Below, in pieces: positions 7,319 to 14,285 of a stretch of DNA of 14,603 bases. The stretch is taken from assembly GCA_002414705.1 (NCBI GenBank), contig DIAL01000080.1:38235-52837 (forward strand). The letters are read 5' to 3'. The stretch's first letter is position 1. Each line of letters starts with the position of its first letter. The position numbers and the translations under genes were made by a program. The notes beneath the pieces were generated by a model, which saw only the letters and a program-made list of their open reading frames with translations, had not been told where the DNA came from and ran no database searches. Source of the stretch: Flavobacteriaceae bacterium UBA5079 (GTDB lineage Bacteria > Bacteroidota > Bacteroidia > Flavobacteriales > Flavobacteriaceae).

Positions 7319-8608
7319 CTAATCCAACAAAAACTTAAACCCTACCGATGCTATATGTGCGTGCATGCCATCACTTCTATCGTAATATCCATAGCGAAAG
7401 TCGATACTTTTTAATCCTAATTTCCAAATATGTGCACCGGCAAAAATATCTGTATAATTAAAACCGAAACCATACTGACTGCTATTAAATTCAGACAAAT
7501 CATAATCGGATGTATAAAACGTTTCCGTGGATAGATGCGCTTCGTAGGGCGCAAAATAATCGGCTGCCGTTTGTGTATAGTAACGATATAGTGGGTATAC
7601 TGTAAATTTATCAGATATTTTGAAAGGTAATTCTATACTTGCTGTATGGGAATTTATTCCCCAATCATCATTATAAAAACGATAATAGGTTCGTACCGTT
7701 AATCGCTCATTAATAAAATAATTTAAGCGTGCTCCAATTGGTATTTTAAATCGCGTGTCTGGTAAACGCTCCACATCATCAGCCAATTGAAAATCGTCAA
7801 TAAAAAAATCTGGTTGATCTTGAAAATAAACACGTTGGTGTGGTGTTGATAATAAGCCATTTTGCTGAACTACATCTATAAATACAGACGCTTGAAAGTT
7901 TTTCGATAGTATTTGAGAAAAGCTTAACGATATGCTATATGAATTTCGAGATTCATCTGTAAATGCTTCGTATTTAAAAGGATTGTAAACCCCTGTACCT
8001 ACAATATTAGGGTTTGTAAAATCTGGTCGCAATTCAATAGGATATTGCGGATTCCAGGTATCTAAAAACACATTCGCTTTAACGCTTAATTCGGTATTTT
8101 TCTCATTAAATAGACGCGTATAGCTTCCTCCAAAACCTAATGAAAAATAATCGTATTCTGATGCAACACTCAAATGTCCTTCAACAATATTATTTCTATC
8201 GTCCGAACTGTGCGCATAACTAAAATTACCATTAACCCAAGTATCTGAAGCCGATGCTCCGGAAGAGTCTGAATACGGACTAGCTGGTTTAGATGAATCA
8301 AACGGGTTAATATTACTTGATGAAGCCGAAGTATAAGCCGAAATTCCAGCATCAATAGTTAAAACATCATCACTATTTAAGGGGATTGCAACTACAAATG
8401 TTGGTGTAATATCTGTTAGTTTCTCGGTTCCTATACCACCAGAAACAGCCGCATTATTTCCGTCTTGGGTATAATAACTCATTAAAAAATCGACTTCCGT
8501 AGTTTCTAAAACGCGTTTTTTATACGTGGATAAACTATCCGTTTTTTGGGATTGTCCGAAAGTTGTTAAACTTAAAACGAAAACGAAAATAGGTATTAAT
8601 TTTTTCAT
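7319..8608 (-). CDS. DUF3570 family outer-membrane protein
   Basis: 429 residues from the ATG at 8608. The frame extends 28 codons further to 8692, but that part lies inside the DUF4266 gene and precedes an obvious signal peptide (MKKLIPIFVFVLSLTTFGQ), so 8608 is the start. After the signal, the protein is a series of alternating amphipathic strands with aromatic residues (LSVASEYDYFSLGFGGSYTR, RTYYRFYNDDWGINS, KLGLKSIDFRYGYYDRSD), consistent with an outer-membrane beta-barrel. The match to DUF3570 rests on this layout and on the adjacent DUF4266 and ApbE genes. Residues 114-121 read DSSGASAS within a Ser-rich loop, which resembles the D-x-x-SGAT target of ApbE. It is the last gene of the four-gene unit, starting one base after the DUF4266 stop. 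Function of the family is not established as far as I know. Confidence 0.85.
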   Translation of the reverse strand: MKKLIPIFVFVLSLTTFGQSQKTDSLSTYKKRVLETTEVDFLMSYYTQDGNNAAVSGGIGTEKLTDITPTFVVAIPLNSDDVLTIDAGISAYTSASSSNINPFDSSKPASPYSDSSGASASDTWVNGNFSYAHSSDDRNNIVEGHLSVASEYDYFSLGFGGSYTRLFNEKNTELSVKANVFLDTWNPQYPIELRPDFTNPNIVGTGVYNPFKYEAFTDESRNSYSISLSFSQILSKNFQASVFIDVVQQNGLLSTPHQRVYFQDQPDFFIDDFQLADDVERLPDTRFKIPIGARLNYFINERLTVRTYYRFYNDDWGINSHTASIELPFKISDKFTVYPLYRYYTQTAADYFAPYEAHLSTETFYTSDYDLSEFNSSQYGFGFNYTDIFAGAHIWKLGLKSIDFRYGYYDRSDGMHAHIASVGFKFLLD

Positions 8609-8609
8609 A

Positions 8610-8819
8610 TTAATTACAACCACAGCCGCCTCCTGTTTTTCCACCGTTTGCGCCAGATGATGCTTCACGGTATAATTGAAAATTAGTTTCAAAGCGTTCT
8701 ATTTTTTTGGCTGAAAGCAGCATTTCGGGATCATTAATATTGACTTTATCATATTCTTTAACGGTTACGCAAGAATTTAATAAACTCCCAAATAGCACAA
8801 GTACTAAAAGTTTTTTCAT
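8610..8819 (-). CDS. DUF4266 small lipoprotein with Gly-rich CGCN tail
   Basis: 69 residues. The N-terminus is a lipoprotein signal peptide with lipobox LNSC, putting the lipidated Cys at residue 17, so the mature protein has only about 53 residues and is anchored to a membrane facing the periplasm. The middle has NDPEMLL and a YREASSG segment, and the C-terminus is GGKTGGGCGCN with Cys66 and Cys68. From memory, DUF4266 proteins share a C-terminal Gly-rich CGCN ending, which supports the call. The paired cysteines could bind a metal, form a disulfide, or be modified; this is inference. Its ATG overlaps the ApbE stop by four bases (8816-8819) and the DUF3570 ATG follows its stop after one base, so the three are translated together. 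Confidence 0.88.
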   Translation of the reverse strand: MKKLLVLVLFGSLLNSCVTVKEYDKVNINDPEMLLSAKKIERFETNFQLYREASSGANGGKTGGGCGCN

Positions 8820-9796
8820 TGTTTTGGCTGAATTTTATCAGAGTAAAAAATTTCACCTGATTCATTAATTATAATACAATCAATAGATTCTAATTGGTTT
8901 ACAAAATTGAGTCCGACATCCTTACCCATAACAAATATAGATGTAGCAAGCGCATCTGCTAATTCTGCTTTTGGTGCTAAAACACTCACACTAATAATAC
9001 CAGTACTTGGAAAACCTGTTCTTGGATCAATAATATGTGAATATCGGATATTGTTGAATTTTACAAATTTCTCATAATTCCCAGATGTCACAATTGCACG
9101 ATTATCAACCGGTAACATAGCAAACACCTTGTCTTTATTTAAGGGATTTGTAATGGCAATTTTCCAAGGTTCGCCAGTTGTTTGTTTTCCCCAAGTATTC
9201 ATATCACCAGACGCATTTATAATACCAGCTTTAACACCATATTGCTTTAGCAAATCTTTAGCCTTGTCTGCTGCATAACCTTTTCCTATGGCTCCAAAGC
9301 CAATTTTCATACCTGCTAATTTCAAGTAAACACTGGTATCTTCTTTGTTTAAAATAATGTTACTGTAGCCAACTTTTGAGACGGATACAGCAATATCAGA
9401 ATCTGATGGTTTTACTGTCATACTACCATCAAATTTCCAGATTTTATCCATAGACGCATACGAAATATCAAAAGCGCCTTGGGTTAGTTTTGAGATACCA
9501 ATAGCACGCTCAATAAGATGATATAATTCTTTATCCACAACAACAGGCTTAATACCTGCATTTCTATTAATTAATGACGTTTGAGAATTAGCATCCCAAG
9601 AAGATATTAAACGCTCTATCCGCTGTATTTCTTCTACGGCTTGATCTATAAAACCATCTGCTTGAATTTGCGAATCTGCTACAACGGTAATATCAAAGCG
9701 ACTTCCCATTAATTTCATGGTACGCTTATAAGTGCCTTGCGCAAAGGTAATTGTTGAAAGTAAAAAGAGACAATATGTCGTTATAATAACTTTCAT
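8816..9796 (-). CDS. FAD:protein FMN transferase (ApbE family)
   Basis: 326 residues, normal for ApbE. The enzyme moves FMN from FAD onto a Thr or Ser of target proteins outside the cytoplasm. Visible features: signal peptide ending TFAQ (cleavage near residue 20, no lipobox), KLMGSRFDITV (28-38), FDISYASMDKIW (109-120), the FAD-binding GAIGKGYAADKA (168-179), TSGNYEKF (237-244), SHIIDPRTGFPS (253-264) and ADALATSIFVMG (280-291) with the Mg2+-binding Asp and Thr/Ser. All core motifs are present, so it should be active. It starts immediately after the thioredoxin-like stop (no spacer) and overlaps DUF4266 by four bases. No NqrC or RnfG gene is in the window, so its substrate is likely a product of this same operon or encoded elsewhere. 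Often named apbE; I leave the symbol blank because several paralogues are common. Confidence 0.95.
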   Translation of the reverse strand: MKVIITTYCLFLLSTITFAQGTYKRTMKLMGSRFDITVVADSQIQADGFIDQAVEEIQRIERLISSWDANSQTSLINRNAGIKPVVVDKELYHLIERAIGISKLTQGAFDISYASMDKIWKFDGSMTVKPSDSDIAVSVSKVGYSNIILNKEDTSVYLKLAGMKIGFGAIGKGYAADKAKDLLKQYGVKAGIINASGDMNTWGKQTTGEPWKIAITNPLNKDKVFAMLPVDNRAIVTSGNYEKFVKFNNIRYSHIIDPRTGFPSTGIISVSVLAPKAELADALATSIFVMGKDVGLNFVNQLESIDCIIINESGEIFYSDKIQPKQ

Positions 9797-10234
9797 TTAT
9801 TTTATAAACGCTTTCAGTTTATTGACGTAAGCTTGTGGTTCAATTTTTTCATACCCTAATTCCCCTAGGACGGCACCTTTCGCATCCAGCATTAAAACAA
9901 ACGGAAAAAAGCCGTTTGGATTATACCTTTCAGCAAGCTTTCTATTTTGATTTTGAAGCGCTTCAGATAATGCATTTTCTTTCTTTCTTGGAAAATCAGC
10001 TCGAATTAAAATAACGTTTTCAGTCGCATACGTTTTAAATATATCAGATTGAAAAATTTGTTTATCTAATTTAATACATGGGGAACACCAATCTGTACCC
10101 GAAAAAATGAGAATAATTGGCTTATTTGATTGTTTTGCTTCCTGTTTAGACTCCTCAAAATTAGTCTGCCAATTCTGTGAAAAAACACCATTTGAAACAA
10201 TTACAAATAGCATTAATAATAGATAGTTTTTCAT
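9797..10234 (-). CDS. Periplasmic thioredoxin-like protein (WCSPC active site)
   Basis: 145 residues: signal peptide MKNYLLLMLFVIVSNGVFSQ, then a thioredoxin fold. The active site is WCSPC (Cys50 and Cys53) preceded by ILIFSGTD, and the conserved cis-Pro region is FFPFV (Pro111). This resembles the thioredoxin_7/DsbD-C-terminal-like group, in which a periplasmic protein reduces or isomerises disulfides or delivers electrons. It is the first gene of the operon and ends directly against the ApbE ATG. A plausible partner is the Cys-Gly-Cys tail of the DUF4266 lipoprotein two genes on. The promoter must lie in 10235-10450; only an imperfect element (TTAATTTG, minus strand, 10271-10278) is visible. 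Confidence 0.92.
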   Translation of the reverse strand: MKNYLLLMLFVIVSNGVFSQNWQTNFEESKQEAKQSNKPIILIFSGTDWCSPCIKLDKQIFQSDIFKTYATENVILIRADFPRKKENALSEALQNQNRKLAERYNPNGFFPFVLMLDAKGAVLGELGYEKIEPQAYVNKLKAFIK

Positions 10235-10450
10235 GGTGAACGCTGTAGATTTTATCTAATGGTAAAAACGCAAATTAAATCTTTTTATTTTAATCTGAAT
10301 GCAATAAATGTTACATAACTATAAAAATCTGACCATCAAATACTTACTTTTTTTATTTTTATTTATTCTAAATAAACTTGCAGAAACCCATTTTTGATTT
10401 TACTTTTGTGGTCTCAAAACAAATTCTATTTATAATTAGTCTAAATAAGT
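10235..10450. promoter_or_regulatory. Divergent control region between the redox operon and the TonB receptor
   Basis: 216 bases that must drive both the minus-strand operon and the plus-strand receptor. The plus-strand promoter is clear (see the separate entry at 10378-10408). On the minus strand, TTAATTTG (10271-10278) is one base from TAnnTTTG, about 36 bases before the thioredoxin-like ATG. A short palindrome TAGAT-TTT-ATCTA (10246-10258) lies in the operon's leader. I see no Fur-box-like sequence. Confidence 0.5.
10378..10408 (+). promoter_or_regulatory. Bacteroidota promoter for the TonB-dependent receptor
   Basis: TTG at 10378-10380 and TACTTTTG at 10401-10408 are separated by 20 bases, matching the Bacteroidota housekeeping consensus TTG-N(17-23)-TAnnTTTG. 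The predicted leader before the ATG at 10451 is roughly 37 bases. Confidence 0.7.
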
Positions 10451-12670
10451 ATGCGAGTTACATTATCCCTTATCACATCCCTTTTCAGCCTAGCATTGGT
10501 TGCTCAAAACGAAAAACAATCAGATTCCATTCAAAATTTAAACGAAGTCATCATTTCCACTAATGTTATTTTTGGGAATAAATATGTAGCCGAAAACAGA
10601 ACCGGTTCGGCTTATTATATTTCGCCAGAAGAATTAGCAAAATTCAATTATACCGATATTAATCGTGTTTTACGAACCGTTCCAGGTGTTAATATTTACG
10701 AAGAAGATGGATTTGGATTAAGACCCAATATTAGTCTTCGAGGTACATCTCCAGAACGTAGCGCCAAAATATCCATTATGGAAGATGGTGTGCTCATTGC
10801 ACCTGCTCCCTATAGTGCTCCAGCAGCATATTATTTCCCATCTATTGCTAGAATGGAAGCTATTGAAATTTTAAAAGGAAGTAGTCAGGTTCAATATGGA
10901 CCATTTACAACAGGTGGAGCCATTAATATGGTATCATCTCAAATTCCAGATTCGTTTTATGGTCGTGTATTTGGTAGTTACGGAACCTTTAACACGGGGC
11001 AGTTTCAAGCTAAAATTGGAGATAGTAAGGAGAATTTTGGTTATATGGTAGAATACTTAAATTTCAATTCTGATGGTTTTAAAAATCTTTTAGATAACCG
11101 AAACACAGGTTTTGATAAAAATGATGTGGTGGCGAAATTTCGAGTAAATTCAAAAGAATCTGCCAAAATCAAACAAGGTTTAGAAGTGAAATTTCAATTT
11201 TCGGACGAAGTATCTAATGAAACTTATTTGGGCTTAACAGATGCCGATTTTGATACCAGTCCTTACGACCGTTATGCAGCATCTCAAGAAGACCGAATGG
11301 TTGCTAGTCACGTTCAATTTACAGCAACTCACAGATTAGATTTATCCACAAATTTCAGAATTACAACAACAGGTTATTACAACAGATTTCAGCGAAATTG
11401 GTATAAATTAAACGATGTAAATTTAAATAATACCAAAGTTGGAATTGCCGATATTGTTAATGATCCAACTACCTATTCAGATTATATGGATGTTGTAAAG
11501 GGCAACATAGATTCTGGTGATAATGCTTTGTATGTAAAAGCTAACAATCGTTTATATTATGCAAAAGGGATTCAAACAAAATTAGATTATCACTTTAACG
11601 GCGAAAACACATTCCATGATATTGAAATTGGATTGCGTTACCATTATGATGAAGAAGATCGTTTTCAGTGGGTAGATAAATATGCTATTAATTCCAATGG
11701 TATTATGACAGAAACAGAAGCTGGTATACCTGGAACAGATGCTAACAGAGTTAGTTCTGCCAAAGCATTTGCAGCATTTGCTATGTATAAATTTCGTTAT
11801 AACAAATTAACCATTACACCTGGTTTACGTTATGAAAATATTGTTTTATTACGAGATGATTATGGTAAAAACGATGTGTCCAGAACCGGAATTGATATCG
11901 CATCCAGAGAAAATAACGTAGACGTTTTTATTCCAGGAATAGGTTTTAATTACAAGTTTAATAATTCGGCTACAATTTTTGGAGGTATACATAAAGGATT
12001 TTCTCCACCAAGTAATCAAGTTGGTCAAGAACCAGAAGAAAGTATAAACTACGAATTAGGGTCTCGCTTTTCAATTTTTGGAATAAAAGGTGAAGTTGTT
12101 GCGTTTTACAACGATTATAGTAATTTATTAGGAAGTGATTTAGCCGCAACGGGTGGAACAGGTTCCTTGGAACAATTTAATGCTGGTGAAGTAGCTGTTA
12201 AAGGACTTGAAGCGTTGTTTAATTACGATTTATTGGCTTCCAATACAAAATTTTCATTACCTATTTCTTTAGGATACACCTATACTAATACCGAATTTTT
12301 AAACAGTTTTGGAAGTAATGATGATCTTTGGGGAACGGTTGAAGCTGGTGATCAATTACCATACATCCCAGAACATCAATTTAATATCATGTTATCTTTA
12401 GAGCATGACAAGTACGAATTAAATGCCAGTAGCCGCTATTTAGGTGCGTTTAGAACTAAAGCAGGTTCTGGAGCAATTCCACAGAACGAAAAAGTAGATT
12501 CAAATTTTGTTGTTGACCTATCAGCTAAATACCATTTTAATAAACATTTAAGCCTAACCAGTAACCTTATAAATGTGTTTGATGCCACGTATGCGGTTTC
12601 TCGAGTTCCAGCAGGATTGCGGCCAGGACATCCGTTTGGTGCTAATTTAGGATTGGAATTTAGACTTTAA
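10451..12670 (+). CDS. TonB-dependent outer-membrane receptor, FecA-type
   Basis: 739 residues: signal peptide (MRVTLSLITSLFSLALVAQ), TonB-box-like LNEVIIST (30-37), plug domain from about 45 to 165 with TDINRVLRTVPGVNI (68-82), RPNISLRGTSPERSA (91-105), MEDGVLIAPAPYSAPAAYY (110-128) and EILKGSSQVQYGPFTTGGAI (139-158), then a 22-strand-type barrel ending GANLGLEFRL. The plug resembles the FecA/ferric-dicitrate-like group by its RG-x-x-P-x-R-S pattern and the APY stretch. There is no N-terminal carboxypeptidase-like or SusC domain, so it is not a glycan SusC. Substrate is not determinable; ferric chelate or another metal complex is the family default. It diverges from the thioredoxin/ApbE/DUF4266/DUF3570 operon and shares its control region. 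A terminator follows. Confidence 0.93.
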   Translation: MRVTLSLITSLFSLALVAQNEKQSDSIQNLNEVIISTNVIFGNKYVAENRTGSAYYISPEELAKFNYTDINRVLRTVPGVNIYEEDGFGLRPNISLRGTSPERSAKISIMEDGVLIAPAPYSAPAAYYFPSIARMEAIEILKGSSQVQYGPFTTGGAINMVSSQIPDSFYGRVFGSYGTFNTGQFQAKIGDSKENFGYMVEYLNFNSDGFKNLLDNRNTGFDKNDVVAKFRVNSKESAKIKQGLEVKFQFSDEVSNETYLGLTDADFDTSPYDRYAASQEDRMVASHVQFTATHRLDLSTNFRITTTGYYNRFQRNWYKLNDVNLNNTKVGIADIVNDPTTYSDYMDVVKGNIDSGDNALYVKANNRLYYAKGIQTKLDYHFNGENTFHDIEIGLRYHYDEEDRFQWVDKYAINSNGIMTETEAGIPGTDANRVSSAKAFAAFAMYKFRYNKLTITPGLRYENIVLLRDDYGKNDVSRTGIDIASRENNVDVFIPGIGFNYKFNNSATIFGGIHKGFSPPSNQVGQEPEESINYELGSRFSIFGIKGEVVAFYNDYSNLLGSDLAATGGTGSLEQFNAGEVAVKGLEALFNYDLLASNTKFSLPISLGYTYTNTEFLNSFGSNDDLWGTVEAGDQLPYIPEHQFNIMLSLEHDKYELNASSRYLGAFRTKAGSGAIPQNEKVDSNFVVDLSAKYHFNKHLSLTSNLINVFDATYAVSRVPAGLRPGHPFGANLGLEFRL

Positions 12671-12692
12671 AAGTAAATTAGTCCATTAAATA

Positions 12693-12745
12693 GAAGCCAA
12701 AATAGCTTCAAGAGAAAAGTCACTTATAACAAGTGGCTTTTTTTT
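12693..12745. terminator. Tandem hairpins/terminator between the receptor and the HMG-CoA-lyase-like gene
   Basis: A first hairpin GAAGC (12693-12697)/GCTTC (12705-12709) is followed by a stronger one, AAGTCACTT (12717-12725)/AAGTGGCTT (12731-12739) with one wobble pair and a 5-base loop, then a T-run at 12738-12745. Read on the minus strand, the second stem is followed by TTTT, so the element can serve both converging genes. Confidence 0.8.
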
Positions 12746-12746
12746 A

Positions 12747-13610
12747 TTAATGATAAACGGAAAATATTTTTGTGGCTTCGTTATAAGCGCTTTCAAAACT
12801 TAACGCATTTAAATCTGAATGCTTTTTGGTCGTAAAATAGGATAGTAATTTTTCGGTTGGCATATTTCCTGTTAAATCGTCTTTTGCCATAGGACAACCA
12901 CCAAACCCTTGAATGGCTCCATCAAAGCGCATGCAACCAGCTTTGTAGGCAGCATCTACCTTTTCAAACCATGTTGTAGGTGTGGTATGTAAATGCGCAC
13001 CAAATTCTATTTCAGGATATTTAGGAATTAAATTAGAAAATAAATAATCAATATTTTCAGGATCAGAGGTTCCAACCGTATCACTTAATGATAAAATTTT
13101 AACACCCAAATTACTCAATTTTTCAGTCCAATCACCGACTATATCCACATTCCATGGATCGCCATACGGATTTCCAAATCCCATAGAAATATAGACAACA
13201 ACTTCTTTGTTAGATTTATCAGCTATTTCTAAAATTTCTTGTAAAGTTATTACAGACTCTGCAATGGTTTTATGTGTATTTCGCATTTGAAAATTTTCGG
13301 AAATAGAAAACGGATAACCCAAATATTGAATAGGTTCATGTTTAGCTGCATCCTCTGCACCTCGTGTATTGGCAATGATAGCCAGTAATTTACTCGTAGT
13401 TTTACTTAAATCTAATCGTGCTAAAACTTCAGCTGTATCCACCATTTGCGGAATGGCTTTAGGTGACACAAAACTACCAAAATCAATAGTATCAAATCCA
13501 ACGCGCAAAAGCGACTGGATATATTGCACCTTCTGTTCCGTAGGAATAAAAGCCTTTATACCTTGCATAGCATCTCGTGGACACTCAATAATTTTAACTC
13601 GTTTACTCAT
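12747..13610 (-). CDS. Hydroxymethylglutaryl-CoA lyase-like protein
   Basis: 287 residues from the ATG at 13610. A TTG three codons upstream (13619) overlaps the predicted -7 element and is rejected. The DRE-TIM (HMGL-like) barrel is recognisable: ECPRDAMQ (9-16) with the catalytic Arg12 and metal Asp13, FGSFVSPKAIPQM (44-56), the metal HLH at His206 and His208, and the C-terminal active-site loop QGFGGCPMAKDDLTGN (234-249) with Cys239, matching the HMG-CoA lyase signature GxGGCP. The family splits 3-hydroxy-3-methylglutaryl-CoA to acetyl-CoA and acetoacetate, the last step of leucine breakdown. The loop differs from the textbook enzyme (Met-Ala-Lys-Asp-Asp after GGCP), so a related acyl-CoA or hydroxy-acid lyase is possible. 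Located 51 bases after the LysE-like gene, with its own promoter element. Confidence 0.88.
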   Translation of the reverse strand: MSKRVKIIECPRDAMQGIKAFIPTEQKVQYIQSLLRVGFDTIDFGSFVSPKAIPQMVDTAEVLARLDLSKTTSKLLAIIANTRGAEDAAKHEPIQYLGYPFSISENFQMRNTHKTIAESVITLQEILEIADKSNKEVVVYISMGFGNPYGDPWNVDIVGDWTEKLSNLGVKILSLSDTVGTSDPENIDYLFSNLIPKYPEIEFGAHLHTTPTTWFEKVDAAYKAGCMRFDGAIQGFGGCPMAKDDLTGNMPTEKLLSYFTTKKHSDLNALSFESAYNEATKIFSVYH

Positions 13611-13616
13611 GGTTTC

Positions 13617-13645
13617 CAAAGATACTAAAGAAAAGTATCTACAAA
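13617..13645 (-). promoter_or_regulatory. Promoter for the HMG-CoA-lyase-like gene, with overlapping inverted repeat
   Basis: On the minus strand, TTTG (13645-13642) and TATCTTTG (13624-13617) are 17 bases apart, an acceptable Bacteroidota -33/-7 pair. Only six bases separate the -7 from the ATG at 13610, predicting a leaderless or nearly leaderless transcript. AGATAC (13620-13625) and GTATCT (13635-13640) form an inverted repeat overlapping the -7 and spacer, a possible operator. Confidence 0.5.
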
Positions 13646-13661
13646 AATGTTTTAGTAAAAA

Positions 13662-14279
13662 CTACAACAAAATTAAAATAGCAATACCTATAAACACGAT
13701 AATTTGAAGCCATTTTAAATACAAGCCAATATGTCTATGAGATTTTATATAAACTGAAATTGTACCAGCAAGAATAGCAATAGCTGAAAAAATAACTAAA
13801 GACACAGCCATAAACACAAATCCTAGAATATAAAATTGCCAAACCGTTGAAAGATTTTCATTAAATAAAAAGCCTGGAAAAAAAGCTAAAAAGAAAATGC
13901 TCACTTTCGGGTTCAAAACATTCATAATGAAACCCTGCTTATAGAGCTGTTTTAATGACTTTTTAGGAACCTGCGTTTCAGAAATCGTTAAATCTCCCGA
14001 ACCCCTAAAAACCTTAAATGCTAAATATAATAGGTAACTTGCTCCAAATATTTTAATAATAAAAAATACCGAGTCGTTATTTTTTATTACTGCCGAAACG
14101 CCAAAAGCTAATAATGTTGTATGGATAATACAACCAGAAATTAAGCCAAAAACAGTTGCTAATCCATATTTTTTACCATGTGCTACACTTTGCATCAAGA
14201 CATAAATATTGTCTGGTCCTGGCGAAATAGCCAAAGCCGCTGTTGCCAGCATAAATGATATGAGAATATCGTAATTCAA
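13662..14279 (-). CDS. LysE/RhtB-family amino-acid exporter
   Basis: 205 residues, typical for the family, with about six hydrophobic segments. Signatures: ALAISPGPDNIYVLMQS near residues 16-32 (the conserved SPGP), GCIIHTTLLAFG in the second helix, and MNVLNPKVSIFFLAFFPGF at about 119-137 with the conserved Asn-Pro-Lys. It should export an amino acid or related metabolite across the cytoplasmic membrane; the substrate is not predictable. The best start is a TTG at 14279, because the first ATG (codon 10) would remove much of helix one. This TTG lies two codons after the pyrD stop and in the same frame, so translation is probably coupled to pyrD. Confidence 0.88.
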   Translation of the reverse strand: MNYDILISFMLATAALAISPGPDNIYVLMQSVAHGKKYGLATVFGLISGCIIHTTLLAFGVSAVIKNNDSVFFIIKIFGASYLLYLAFKVFRGSGDLTISETQVPKKSLKQLYKQGFIMNVLNPKVSIFFLAFFPGFLFNENLSTVWQFYILGFVFMAVSLVIFSAIAILAGTISVYIKSHRHIGLYLKWLQIIVFIGIAILILL

Positions 14280-14285
14280 TAATAA

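Noticed and set aside
8246..8350. Ser-rich loop of the DUF3570 protein considered as a frameshift scar
   Set aside because: The frame stays open with barrel-like strands on both sides, so it is more likely a surface or plug loop.
8609..8692. 28-codon N-terminal extension of the DUF3570 frame
   Set aside because: The extension lies inside the DUF4266 gene and precedes a standard signal peptide that begins at 8608.
10246..10258. Palindrome TAGAT-TTT-ATCTA in the redox operon leader, considered as an operator
   Set aside because: Five-base arms in AT-rich DNA are expected by chance; no second copy was seen in the control region.
13611..13619. TTG start for the HMG-CoA-lyase-like gene
   Set aside because: It falls on the predicted -7 element; an ATG follows three codons later and fits the family N-terminus.
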